Positions 15,824-22,120 of a stretch of DNA of 38,753 nucleotides are shown one piece after another; within the stretch, counting starts at the first letter, position 1, and each line of letters begins with the position of its first letter. The DNA is taken from contig CAMNQF010000034.1 of assembly GCA_946548895.1 (NCBI GenBank), positions 1-38,753 on the forward strand, written 5' to 3'. The position numbers and the translations under genes are program-made. The notes under the pieces are model-generated. The model worked only from the letters and a program-made list of their open reading frames with translations. It searched no databases and was not told the DNA's origin. Source of the DNA: an uncultured bacterium. GTDB lineage: Bacteria > Bacillota > Clostridia > Oscillospirales > Oscillospiraceae.

Positions 15824-16125
15824 GCGCTTCTATCTTCCTCAGCTAAAGGATCGTCAACAATCGGTGCAGCTTCAAAAATCCAGCAAGGGTCTAAATCAAC
15901 ACAAGCTGTTTCTTCACGATTACCAGCAATATCCCATGCCACAGTATCATTAAGGATGGTTAGTTTCTCTTGAAAGAATTCCACATCTGCCAGTGGCGCA
16001 AATACACCACCCTTGCTAATCAATGGTTTAACATCTATCAAACGGACAGCACCATCATTGCAGTAGGCATATACTGTGAAATCTTCTCCAGCTACAGCTT
16101 GAACAATAGAAGGAAACATTTCCAT
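15820..16125 (-). CDS. DUF2442 domain protein
   Basis: Protein of 101 residues of the DUF2442 type, a small domain commonly encoded next to DUF4160. FPSIVQAVAGEDFTVYAYCNDGAVRLIDVKPLISKGGVFAPLADVEFFQEKLTILNDTVAWDI matches the family. ATG 16125 is chosen because GGAGGA (16131-16136) lies five bases before it; a longer frame to 16191 overlaps the upstream gene. The C-terminal tail is acidic (DDPLAEEDRS). The function of the domain is not established; in many genomes DUF4160 and DUF2442 behave as a fixed pair and have been suggested to be toxin-antitoxin like. Confidence 0.78.
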   Translation of the reverse strand: MEMFPSIVQAVAGEDFTVYAYCNDGAVRLIDVKPLISKGGVFAPLADVEFFQEKLTILNDTVAWDIAGNREETACVDLDPCWIFEAAPIVDDPLAEEDRSA

Positions 16126-16136
16126 AAATATCCTCC

Positions 16137-16397
16137 TTACATGAGCGGTACAATCTTGTGCAAAGGTTGTGCGTCCTTTGCAAGTTCCCAATTCTGCATA
16201 AGTTCATCCTTGTGCATTTCACCCCACGCCAATACATACTTGAGTTGACGTACTGGCAATGCTCCACGGATTACATACCCACGCTGAATATCAACCAATG
16301 CTTTATGTCCGGCATACTCAGCATGAAAATGTGGCGGGTTATGATCGTCATAGTACATTGTAATGCGAATGCCACCGAACAAAGATATTTCTGGCAT
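16137..16397 (-). CDS. DUF4160 domain protein
   Basis: Protein of 86 residues matching DUF4160 over its full length: MPEISLFGGIRITMYYDDHNPPHFHAEYAGHKALVDI, then LPVRQLKYVLAWGEMHKDELMQNWELAKDAQPLHKI. The conserved DDHxPPHFH histidine cluster looks like a metal site or active centre. It starts at ATG 16397 behind GGAGG and ends 11 bases before the DUF2442 ATG. It is likely the functional partner of DUF2442; whether the pair is a toxin-antitoxin, a regulator or something else is not known. Confidence 0.85.
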   Translation of the reverse strand: MPEISLFGGIRITMYYDDHNPPHFHAEYAGHKALVDIQRGYVIRGALPVRQLKYVLAWGEMHKDELMQNWELAKDAQPLHKIVPLM

Positions 16398-16446
16398 TGT
16401 TATGCCTCCTTAGAATCACCGAATGTCATTGTTATTGATTATACCG

Positions 16447-16683
16447 TTATTGCTGTGAAGAATTATCACGATCCATAGCTTCAATATCACCAGAGGCCGT
16501 TTGATCCCGCTCCATTTTCTCTTTGATTGCTACTCTGATAAATCCCGCTTTTGTTAGACCATTGGCGGCACAATATGTTTCTAATGTTTCTGCTTCTTCT
16601 TTTGGCATGGATAGCTTCACTTGTTTATAATTGGCAGCAATATACTTATCATTTGCTTTACGTTGTGAAGCTGATAGTGCCAT
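16447..16683 (-). CDS. Ribbon-helix-helix DNA-binding protein
   Basis: Basic protein of 78 residues. KQVKLSMPKEEAETLETYCAANGLTKAGFIRVAIKEKMERD is a ribbon-helix-helix (Arc/MetJ/CopG) fold: a beta-strand with alternating polar residues and two helices. ATG 16683 (MALSASQRKANDKY) is preferred to upstream starts because the family begins here, although the ribosome binding site (AAGGGCGG) is modest. It heads the minus-strand gene set and is preceded by a 150-base array of GTAC-centred dyads (16700-16850), its most likely operators. Proteins of this type act as antitoxins or plasmid copy and transfer regulators. Confidence 0.8.
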   Translation of the reverse strand: MALSASQRKANDKYIAANYKQVKLSMPKEEAETLETYCAANGLTKAGFIRVAIKEKMERDQTASGDIEAMDRDNSSQQ

Positions 16684-16699
16684 AAAAACACCGCCCTTA

Positions 16700-16850
16700 T
16701 ACATTGGTACAAATATAGTACCATATATGAAGCGGTTTGTCAACGAGAATATTAGTACCAATGTAATATATCGGTACTAATGTACGTTATGCATATATTG
16801 GAACTAATATATTTGGCGATGTTGTCAATGGACATATTAGTACCAATGTA
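16700..16850. promoter_or_regulatory. Operator array of GTAC-centred near-palindromes
   Basis: ATTAGTACCAATGTA occurs exactly at 16751-16765 and 16836-16850. Variants in either orientation lie at 16700-16710 (TACATTGGTAC), 16715-16727 (ATAGTACCATATA), 16772-16784 (CGGTACTAATGTA) and 16796-16810 (TATTGGAACTAATAT). The half-site pattern TTRGTACYAA is nearly self-complementary, as expected for a dimeric ribbon-helix-helix repressor. The array covers the divergent promoter region between the minus-strand gene set and the plus-strand genes starting at 17012. Confidence 0.65.
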
Positions 16851-16877
16851 GTATACTATAATCAGTTCAAGGGAACA

Positions 16878-16985
16878 GGGCAAGCCAACTGGAGAAGGCC
16901 GCAAGGTAAAGAACCAGAGGTAAGAGCGGAACAGGATTTAGAAAGCCATAGGAGCGAGTACACAGAAGCCTCCCGCCGCTTGCCC
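16878..16985 (+). ncRNA. Possible structured leader RNA
   Basis: GGGCAAGC (16878-16885) and GCTTGCCC (16978-16985) are perfectly complementary and would close a domain of 92 bases just before the small gene at 17012. The enclosed sequence is purine-rich and contains further short pairings (CTGG with CCAG, among others). No protein is encoded. It may be a leader RNA or part of a transfer or replication site. No known RNA family is recognised. Confidence 0.35.
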
Positions 16986-17011
16986 TACATTATAATAAGG
17001 GAGAGATCGTA

Positions 17012-17290
17012 ATGAGCATGAACGAAGTAAATGCCACCGCCCAAAACCTTATCAGCGTCCGGCAGATGATCGAGGAACTGCAAGCCGAGGCCGAAGCCCT
17101 CACCGACAAGCTTAAAGCCGCCATGGTGGAGCAGGGAACCGAAGCCCTTCAGGGTGACGGATGGAAGGCAACGTGGCGCAACGTCAACAGCAACCGCTTT
17201 GATTCCAAGTCCTTCAAGTAGGATCATGCTGACTTGTACAGCCAGTACAGCAGGGCCACCACCACAACCCGCTTTGTCCTCAGTGTATGA
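17012..17290 (+). pseudogene. Small mobile-element protein interrupted by in-frame TAG
   Basis: ATG 17012 (GGGAGAGA upstream) opens a frame beginning MSMNEVNATAQNLISVRQM with a helical, Glu-rich stretch and then GWKATWRNVNSNRFDSKSFK. A TAG follows at 17219-17221. The same frame continues with DHADLYSQYSRATTTTRFVL to a TGA at 17288-17290. In the small proteins of this type that I know from Clostridial phages and integrative elements, the segment after the strand reads like ...ALK..HPDL...F.K.TTTRRF.., so the part after the amber is the real C-terminus. Either the gene is broken by one base change, or the codon is read through. Function of the family is unknown. Confidence 0.6.
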
Positions 17291-17352
17291 GAAAGGCCGC
17301 TTGCCTAACCGCCGACTAAAGCAATAGACAAGCGACCATCAGCCGCCAACAG

Positions 17353-17388
17353 GGGGCGGGATAGGATAATTATACATCGTCCCGCCTC
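17353..17388 (+). promoter_or_regulatory. GC-rich stem-loop upstream of 17424 gene
   Basis: GGGGCGGGA (17353-17361) pairs with TCCCGCCTC (17380-17388), one G-U pair, around an AT-rich loop. It lies about 35 bases before the next gene and lacks a T-run. It may be a weak terminator or a regulatory stem. The preceding gap (17291-17352) shows no gene. Confidence 0.35.
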
Positions 17389-17423
17389 CACTGGCAAGAA
17401 AAATATCAAAGGAGAATACAAAA

Positions 17424-17789
17424 ATGATTACTGCTGAAACCGTTTTGGACTATGGAAGTCACACTATTGACCGCTATACATATAGCGCAGACGTATCAGC
17501 CACGGGTAAAGAATTAACCAAGTATGAAGTATACGACAATTCCGTTAATGATTTGATCGAAGCCTTTGATACACTGGACGAAGCCATAGAGCATACCGAA
17601 AACGAAATCATGTGGGAATGGTGCTTGACAGATTCTTTCCCGGCTGAAGTTCAAGAGGAACACAATCAAGCTGCAAAGGCGTTGTTAATCTGGCTTATTT
17701 CAAATGTCAGATGGATAGCAGCGCACGAAGGCGAACAGGGTATTGATCGGTTCATACAGGAGGTTAAAGCAGAACTGAAAAGCGCATGA
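17424..17789 (+). CDS. Hypothetical protein, 121 residues
   Basis: Acidic protein of 121 residues, not recognised. The first 60 residues look like beta-strands (MITAETVLDYGSHTIDRYTY), followed by helices containing many Glu and Trp (IEHTENEIMWEWCL; LLIWLISNVRWIAAHEG). No signal peptide; LLIWLISNVRWI is hydrophobic but short. ATG 17424 has AAAGGAGA at a normal distance. It is followed closely by a 58-codon gene, so the two are probably one transcript. Likely an accessory gene of the mobile element. Confidence 0.65.
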   Translation: MITAETVLDYGSHTIDRYTYSADVSATGKELTKYEVYDNSVNDLIEAFDTLDEAIEHTENEIMWEWCLTDSFPAEVQEEHNQAAKALLIWLISNVRWIAAHEGEQGIDRFIQEVKAELKSA

Positions 17790-17815
17790 CCATTTAACAA
17801 TAGGAGGGAGCCATT

Positions 17816-17992
17816 ATGAAAAAAGTTCCAACAGTCGATGAAGTCATACAGCACATTGAAACCGAAACGGGGCCGATTCCCCCGGATATGTATGAGGTAG
17901 TACATCAGGCAATGAAGATCATCGTGGGTTTTGCCAGATGTGGTGAACGGGAGAAGGCCGAACAATTTATTAGGAGCATGGGAGGGGCTTGA
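17816..17992 (+). CDS. Small hypothetical protein, 58 residues
   Basis: ATG 17816 follows TAGGAGGGAG at good distance and opens a 58-codon frame (MKKVPTVDEVIQHIETETG ... FIRSMGGA). It is predicted mostly helical and has one cysteine. The last codons form the left arm of a terminator, which supports it as a true gene end. No family is recognised. Confidence 0.6.
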   Translation: MKKVPTVDEVIQHIETETGPIPPDMYEVVHQAMKIIVGFARCGEREKAEQFIRSMGGA

Positions 17993-18008
17993 CGGCCTCT
18001 CCCTTTTT
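17980..18008 (+). terminator. Rho-independent terminator
   Basis: GGGAGGGGC (17980-17988), short loop, GCCTCTCCC (17995-18003), then TTTTT. The 9-bp stem has one G-U pair. It ends the transcript of the two small genes and insulates the XRE repressor promoter. Confidence 0.75.
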
Positions 18009-18024
18009 CTCCGTGGCAAAATTT

Positions 18025-18098
18025 GCTTCAAAAAGCAGTTGACAAGCAAAAGCAAATCGTATATAATATGCTTGTGATTGAAATTTTGAAGCACAAGC
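18025..18098 (+). promoter_or_regulatory. Perfect consensus promoter flanked by inverted repeats
   Basis: TTGACA (18039-18044), 17 bases, TATAAT (18062-18067) is a full consensus promoter. GCTTCAAAA (18025-18033) and its exact reverse complement TTTTGAAGC (18084-18092) flank it, and GCTTGTG (18070-18076) with CACAAGC (18092-18098) forms another dyad over the start region. These are likely operators for the XRE repressor encoded directly downstream, giving negative autoregulation of the peptide-radical SAM operon. Confidence 0.7.
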
Positions 18099-18116
18099 AG
18101 TAAGGAGGATCATACC

Positions 18117-18728
18117 ATGTGCGGACTTCAGTATATCCGTGAACATTTCAATATGTCTATTGCAACTCTTTCAAAGCAAATAGGAATTAGTTATCAAGCT
18201 ATCTCCCAATGGGAAAAGGGAATTAGACAAATACCAGCCAAACGACTAAACGAACTTGCTATCCTTTTTGGGATTCCAGAGCAATACTTTCTTAATGTGA
18301 AAGAATCCGATATTGAGGAATTGGACGCATTAATCAAAACTGTCAAGGCACAAGCTGAAGAATCCTATTTATTTTCTGAATATGAAAACCTTCTAAAAGC
18401 AGAGCGGCAAACCATTAGTAAAATTGACCGCTATCTCAAGGGAAAAGACAATGAACAGGAAACATTTGAAGATTTGACTAACTTTATGGAAAAGGAAATA
18501 AAGCGATTTGAAAAACTTTTAGATGCTCTTTCAAATCCCAATTTTCGCTTTCTTCTTGATCCTATTTTGGATTGTTTCATAAGTCAAGGAAACGCTGGAG
18601 CCGATAGGAGTGAACTTATCCAATCTTTACGAAAAGAAATCACAGCGGTTTTGGATGATGCAGAACGGGCAGTAGCAGATAGTAAATGGTATGATGAACA
18701 CAAGGCGGAATTTGACGAACTATTTTAA
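18117..18728 (+). CDS. XRE-family transcriptional regulator
   Basis: Regulator of 203 residues with an N-terminal XRE/Cro-type helix-turn-helix: YIREHFNMSIATLSKQIGISYQAISQWEKGIRQIPAKRLNELAILFGIPEQYF (about residues 5-57). The remainder is a long, charged, mostly helical effector or dimerisation region without recognisable motif. ATG 18117 follows TAAGGAGG. It is preceded by a very strong promoter overlapped by dyads and followed, after 64 bases, by a 34-codon gene and a radical SAM gene. By position it is the switch for that cassette. Confidence 0.82.
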   Translation: MCGLQYIREHFNMSIATLSKQIGISYQAISQWEKGIRQIPAKRLNELAILFGIPEQYFLNVKESDIEELDALIKTVKAQAEESYLFSEYENLLKAERQTISKIDRYLKGKDNEQETFEDLTNFMEKEIKRFEKLLDALSNPNFRFLLDPILDCFISQGNAGADRSELIQSLRKEITAVLDDAERAVADSKWYDEHKAEFDELF

Positions 18729-18792
18729 TCACGATTGATCCGCTCGTACTGGGCGTTTCAATAAAAATCTCGAATGAAAGGAGGCCAGCGCC

Positions 18793-18897
18793 ATGAAGAA
18801 GCATATTCACGCCGTTTGCGGCGGCAGCACTACGGCAGGGCTTAAAGGCATTGAAAGTGCTACTGAACTGTTGCGAATTCTACAGATGGGCGATTAA
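18793..18897 (+). CDS. 34-residue peptide, candidate precursor for the radical SAM enzyme
   Basis: ATG 18793 stands seven bases after AAAGGAGGCC, an excellent ribosome binding site, and opens 34 codons ending at TAA 18895-18897. The peptide starts MKKHIHAVCGGSTTAGLKG and ends ELLRILQMGD: a short charged start, a CGGSTTAG core with Cys, Ser and two Thr, and an amphipathic helix. The radical SAM gene begins about 38 bases later, with no terminator between. This is the layout of precursor and maturase in radical SAM RiPP loci. The residue order (core-like part first, helix last) is the reverse of the usual leader-core order, so the assignment is only a hypothesis. Confidence 0.5.
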   Translation: MKKHIHAVCGGSTTAGLKGIESATELLRILQMGD

Positions 18898-18935
18898 GTT
18901 CGCCCCATTATAAAAAGCAAGGAGGAATGCGTAAT

Positions 18936-20276
18936 TTGAATAAACCTAAACTGACCTTTGAAAGTCTTGCAATCGAAACAACCCGCCGTTGCAATATGAA
19001 GTGTGCTCATTGTTTCAGGGGTGACGCGCAAAATGTTGATATTGATTATCAGCATATTGATAATTTGTTGGATCAAACAGAAGTTATTGGTTACTTGGAG
19101 ATCACAGGCGGGGAACCTACATTGAATCTTGACGCGCTCAAATATATCTTGAATGGGCTATGCAAGCGCGGTATACCGCTATTTGGCTTTTCTCTATACA
19201 TAAATGGGCTTATATATAACGAAAGTTTCATTGAAATTATTAAGCGATATAAGCAAGTTATTGATGTTTCATGCACAAACTGTCTCAAAAGCGGGAATGA
19301 ATATCAGCCCACAAAAGAGATCGGGCGTTGCAATATTGGTATAAGTCTTGACCGCTACCACGAGCAGCACGACATTTGCATGGAGCATTATCAAAAGTAT
19401 AAGGCCGCTCTTACTAATTATGCCGATGTTCGGATAATTATGAAAGGAAATAGCCCACATAAAATAGGAAGGGCCAAAAACCTACAAGAAGCATTAGATA
19501 TTAGCTTCAAATATGACTTTTCACAAAAACAGCGGATTGAACTTTTGAGTAAAGATAAAGTGCCAGCTTGCAAAAATTACAATGCGTACCATATGTTCCA
19601 TGAGGATCAAAAAATCATTTGTTGTCGAGTTTGCATGAATGTGTACGGGTATTTATCTAACGAATGTGGAAATCAATGGGATTGGGCAAGTAGTGATTCA
19701 TACCCTAAAATCTGCAATGTAAGTGATTCAATTTGGGACTCACTGATTGAATACAATAAAGGCAAAATTCCATGTGTTCAGTTTCAAGAATTGCAATTTG
19801 AGAAAGTGCAAAGGGAACTTTCTATTGAACAAACAATGGAATGGCTTAACAATCCCGATGCGAAAGATGAACCAACATACAATCAAAAAGAACAAACGGC
19901 AGAACTTAAAAAGAAAATGTATGCTTTGAATCATCCAAAATCTTTGATTGAATCATTAGAAAACGTTAAAAAGGAGTATGCAAATTATATCAAAGCACAA
20001 GAAAACTTGCGCAAAGCAAAGGAGCATGAAGCGAAGGATTGGGAGCAAATCGCGGCGGAAACGGCGTGTTATTCTTATTATGATGGTGACAAGCGCGGAG
20101 ATATGAAACCACAGGCCAGCACAGATCAAACCATTCACCCCGCAATAAAAACCGCTGACGGATTGCGTTGTGGTTTTTGCAGTAAGGTGATCCAGTATCA
20201 AGGCCGCAACATTCATTGTACGCCAACGGAAGATGGGCTTCAGTGCCAATACTGCAAGCACGTGAATACAGTTTGA
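18936..20276 (+). CDS. Radical SAM protein with C-terminal zinc-ribbon-like module
   Basis: Protein of about 446 residues. LAIETTRRCNMKCAHCFRG holds the CX3CX2C cluster motif (Cys 19, 23, 26 from the TTG start), EITGGEPTLN is the SAM-binding GGEP motif, and CNIGISLDRYHEQHD is the beta-barrel strand region, so a [4Fe-4S]/SAM radical domain spans about 8-230. Extra cysteines (VPACKNYNAY, IICCRVCMNVYGYLSNECG) could hold an auxiliary cluster. After a long helical stretch the end carries LRCGFCSK ... HCTP ... LQCQYCKH, a zinc-ribbon-like module. ATG 18927 is only one base after AAGGAGG; the in-frame TTG 18936 has proper spacing and is used here. The reaction is unknown; the neighbouring peptide is the obvious candidate substrate. 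Confidence 0.83.
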   Translation: MNKPKLTFESLAIETTRRCNMKCAHCFRGDAQNVDIDYQHIDNLLDQTEVIGYLEITGGEPTLNLDALKYILNGLCKRGIPLFGFSLYINGLIYNESFIEIIKRYKQVIDVSCTNCLKSGNEYQPTKEIGRCNIGISLDRYHEQHDICMEHYQKYKAALTNYADVRIIMKGNSPHKIGRAKNLQEALDISFKYDFSQKQRIELLSKDKVPACKNYNAYHMFHEDQKIICCRVCMNVYGYLSNECGNQWDWASSDSYPKICNVSDSIWDSLIEYNKGKIPCVQFQELQFEKVQRELSIEQTMEWLNNPDAKDEPTYNQKEQTAELKKKMYALNHPKSLIESLENVKKEYANYIKAQENLRKAKEHEAKDWEQIAAETACYSYYDGDKRGDMKPQASTDQTIHPAIKTADGLRCGFCSKVIQYQGRNIHCTPTEDGLQCQYCKHVNTV

Positions 20277-20289
20277 AGGGGGAATAAGC

Positions 20290-20424
20290 ATTAAAAAGAT
20301 ACTTTTGATAAATCTTATTTGCAGCTCTATAAGATGTGTTGGAGTTATCGGAACATCAATTATTGCAATCGTAGTTTTTGGAATATCTGCAATTAAAAAG
20401 ATTAAGCAGCAAAAATCACATTGA
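20290..20424 (+). CDS. Small membrane peptide with probable ATT start
   Basis: GGGGGAATAAGC leads into ATT AAA AAG ATA at 20290, opening 44 codons to TGA 20422-20424. The product has a basic start, a hydrophobic stretch (GVIGTSIIAIVVFGISAI) and a basic tail (KKIKQQKSH), which is a single membrane-spanning helix. There is no ATG/GTG; ATT is a rare but known start codon, and an in-frame TTG at 20305 would shorten the peptide but lies far from the ribosome binding site. It follows the radical SAM stop by 13 bases. It could be a helper, an immunity peptide or a toxin-like peptide; none is shown. Confidence 0.4.
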   Translation: MKKILLINLICSSIRCVGVIGTSIIAIVVFGISAIKKIKQQKSH

Positions 20425-20513
20425 AAGGGTGATTAATGAGCAACAGTTATATCACGCACAATAAAAGCCCTCCTTTTTCATGTCGAAAGATGAAATGAAT
20501 TAGGAGGTGGGCT

Positions 20514-21398
20514 ATGCCACAACACATAAGTAAAGGTAAAAATTTTACTCCACAAGAAGATTCTCTTGTTTTTACTCAAAGGGAACTTGACAATTATAGG
20601 GCAAAAAAAGAACGTGAGAAAAAATCAGCACTTTATAGGCAAATTATTAGAAATTTTTCAAATAAACATGGAGGTTTTACATTTTTGACTTCAAAAGAAA
20701 ATATTTTGCAATCTATGAATTCCGCCACGGTTGGAAGGCTTGCATATTTGGCTACATATCTTGAGCAAGACACACAGCTTCTTTTGTACGAAGATAAACC
20801 AATGCTAAAACGTGACCTGCAAGAAGTCTTAAAATTGAGCAGACCAACAGCAAACAAATTTTATAACGATTGTATCACCGCTGGAGTGCTTGAGGACAAG
20901 GGAAACAATGGTTTGTATCTAAATGGCAACTTGTTTTTCAAAGGCAAGACCGAAGATAAAGAGCGTACAAAACTTTTCCGTGTGACAATTCAGCAGCTAT
21001 ATAAGAGACTCCCTCAGAAGAACCATGAACTTTTCGGTTATGTAATTCAACTGGTACCGTGGATCAACTTTGAATGGAATATTATTTGCGAAAATCCAGA
21101 AGAAACTAACAAAGACCGTATTGAGCCAATGTCATTCAGAGATATTTGTAAAAAGTTGGGCTATGATTCCGAACACCCCGGAAGGCTAAAAAAGGCATTA
21201 ACAAGTCCTGTTTTTGTATGGGAGCATTATAAGCAGCCCTTGTGCGGATTCTTTTCGATGAATGCGCAAGACGGAATGCAAAGCATGATGGTAATTAACC
21301 CACATATCTTATTTGCAGGAAAACATATTGAGAATGTAGGAATTTTGGATATTGCTTTTATGCCCCGTAAAAAGAAAGTGCGTAAAAATGAGGTCTGA
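20514..21398 (+). CDS. Replication-initiator-like winged-helix protein
   Basis: Basic protein of 294 residues. The middle (FTFLTSKENILQSMNSATVGRLAYLATYLE ... LLLYEDKPMLKRDLQEVLKLSRPTANKFYNDCITAGVLED) is a winged helix-turn-helix like those of Firmicutes plasmid replication proteins (RepL-type) and related phage replication proteins. The C-terminal half (ELFGYVIQLVPWINFEWNIIC) is conserved-looking but not recognised, and the tail RKKKVRKNEV is very basic. ATG 20514 follows AGGAGGT. Two 23-bp direct repeats and a set of stem-loops lie immediately downstream, as expected if this protein acts on a nearby origin of the excised element. A transcriptional regulator role is the alternative. Confidence 0.55.
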   Translation: MPQHISKGKNFTPQEDSLVFTQRELDNYRAKKEREKKSALYRQIIRNFSNKHGGFTFLTSKENILQSMNSATVGRLAYLATYLEQDTQLLLYEDKPMLKRDLQEVLKLSRPTANKFYNDCITAGVLEDKGNNGLYLNGNLFFKGKTEDKERTKLFRVTIQQLYKRLPQKNHELFGYVIQLVPWINFEWNIICENPEETNKDRIEPMSFRDICKKLGYDSEHPGRLKKALTSPVFVWEHYKQPLCGFFSMNAQDGMQSMMVINPHILFAGKHIENVGILDIAFMPRKKKVRKNEV

Positions 21399-21429
21399 AA
21401 AGTCCCTAAATTGGGGAAGTTTCAAGTTG

Positions 21430-21483
21430 TTTCCTCCATTTGCTTTACAAAAAGCGGTGATTTCCTCCATTTGCTTTACAAAA
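21430..21483 (+). repeat. Two 23-bp direct repeats (iteron-like)
   Basis: A 23-base sequence starting TTTCCTCCATTTGC and ending TTACAAAA occurs at 21430-21452 and again at 21461-21483, a period of 31 bases (close to three helical turns). It lies 31 bases after the stop of the replication-initiator-like gene. The position and spacing are those of iterons, the binding sites of initiator proteins. Confidence 0.6.
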
Positions 21484-21688
21484 GCTTTTGCCGTTTTCAG
21501 AACTTTACGAGCAAAATATCAATATATATCCAACAAAACAGTCGAGAATAAAAACAAAATAGAAAAAGCAGGTAAAAAACTCTTATTCATATATCAGAAG
21601 AGGGAGCGCCCCGCAAGGGGCAGCGACCACCACTTCCCTACGTCAGAACTGTGACCACCAAAATCAGAAAAATTATTAAGCAAGCAAT

Positions 21689-21881
21689 GAGCCGTGCCTT
21701 TTGGCTCTTTGCGAAGCTTCTCCAAGGCTATTTGTGCCCTTTGCAAATAGCCGCAGGAGTAATATTACTCGGTGACAGCGTACAGCACGGTGACAGGCTA
21801 TTTTGGACACAATGGTATGCCTTGATTTCAAAGGGCGAAATCTACGGCACATGAACGAAAGCAAAGGGCACTTTCGTTCAT
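21689..21881 (+). other. Stem-loop array with mutually complementary loops
   Basis: Four stem-loops follow each other: GAGCC (21689-21693)/GGCTC with loop GTGCCTTTT; GGCTATTTG (21726-21734)/CAAATAGCC (21744-21752) with loop TGCCCTTTG; GATTTC/GAAATC around 21824-21842 with loop AAAGGGC; and ATGAACGAAAG (21851-21861)/CTTTCGTTCAT (21871-21881) with loop CAAAGGGCA. The stems differ completely but the loops share one motif, and the 9-base loops of the second and fourth are exact reverse complements, so they could form a kissing pair. A further GCCCC-GCAA-GGGGC hairpin lies at 21608-21621 and CGGTGACAG is repeated nearby. The 720-base gap 21399-22120 otherwise shows no gene I can support. Confidence 0.65.
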
Positions 21882-22120
21882 GGAGAATCGATCTTTCAAT
21901 AATTGATGAGGTATCGAAAAGTTTATAATTGTGCCAATAAAGTTTTACATTCTCTTGCAAATCTATTTGATTTCACCAAAACAGCAGCTAATTATTATGG
22001 TCCTGTGCTGTTATCGGAAGTGCTATCGGCAAAGTTCCCCATTTTTGGGAGTTTCCTAACGCTTTAACCCGACAAAGTGTGTATGAAGCTGTCAATCGTG
22101 AAGTAAAGTAAATGTCTTGA

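Noticed and set aside
18117-18728. Rgg-type peptide-sensing regulator controlling the radical SAM cassette
   Set aside because: The protein is about 80 residues too short and shows no tetratricopeptide-like repeats; a simple XRE repressor is the safer call.
20436-20498. A 20-codon frame before the replication-initiator-like gene
   Set aside because: Weak ribosome binding site and no distinctive sequence; it could be a leader peptide but could equally be chance.
21430-21483. CRISPR-like repeat pair
   Set aside because: Only two copies with an 8-base gap, too short for a spacer; iteron-like sites fit better.
21651-21854. A 67-codon plus-strand frame (GTG start) across the stem-loop array
   Set aside because: It has no ribosome binding site, and its bases are explained by the inverted repeats; the protein has no recognisable family. 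It remains possible but is not supported.
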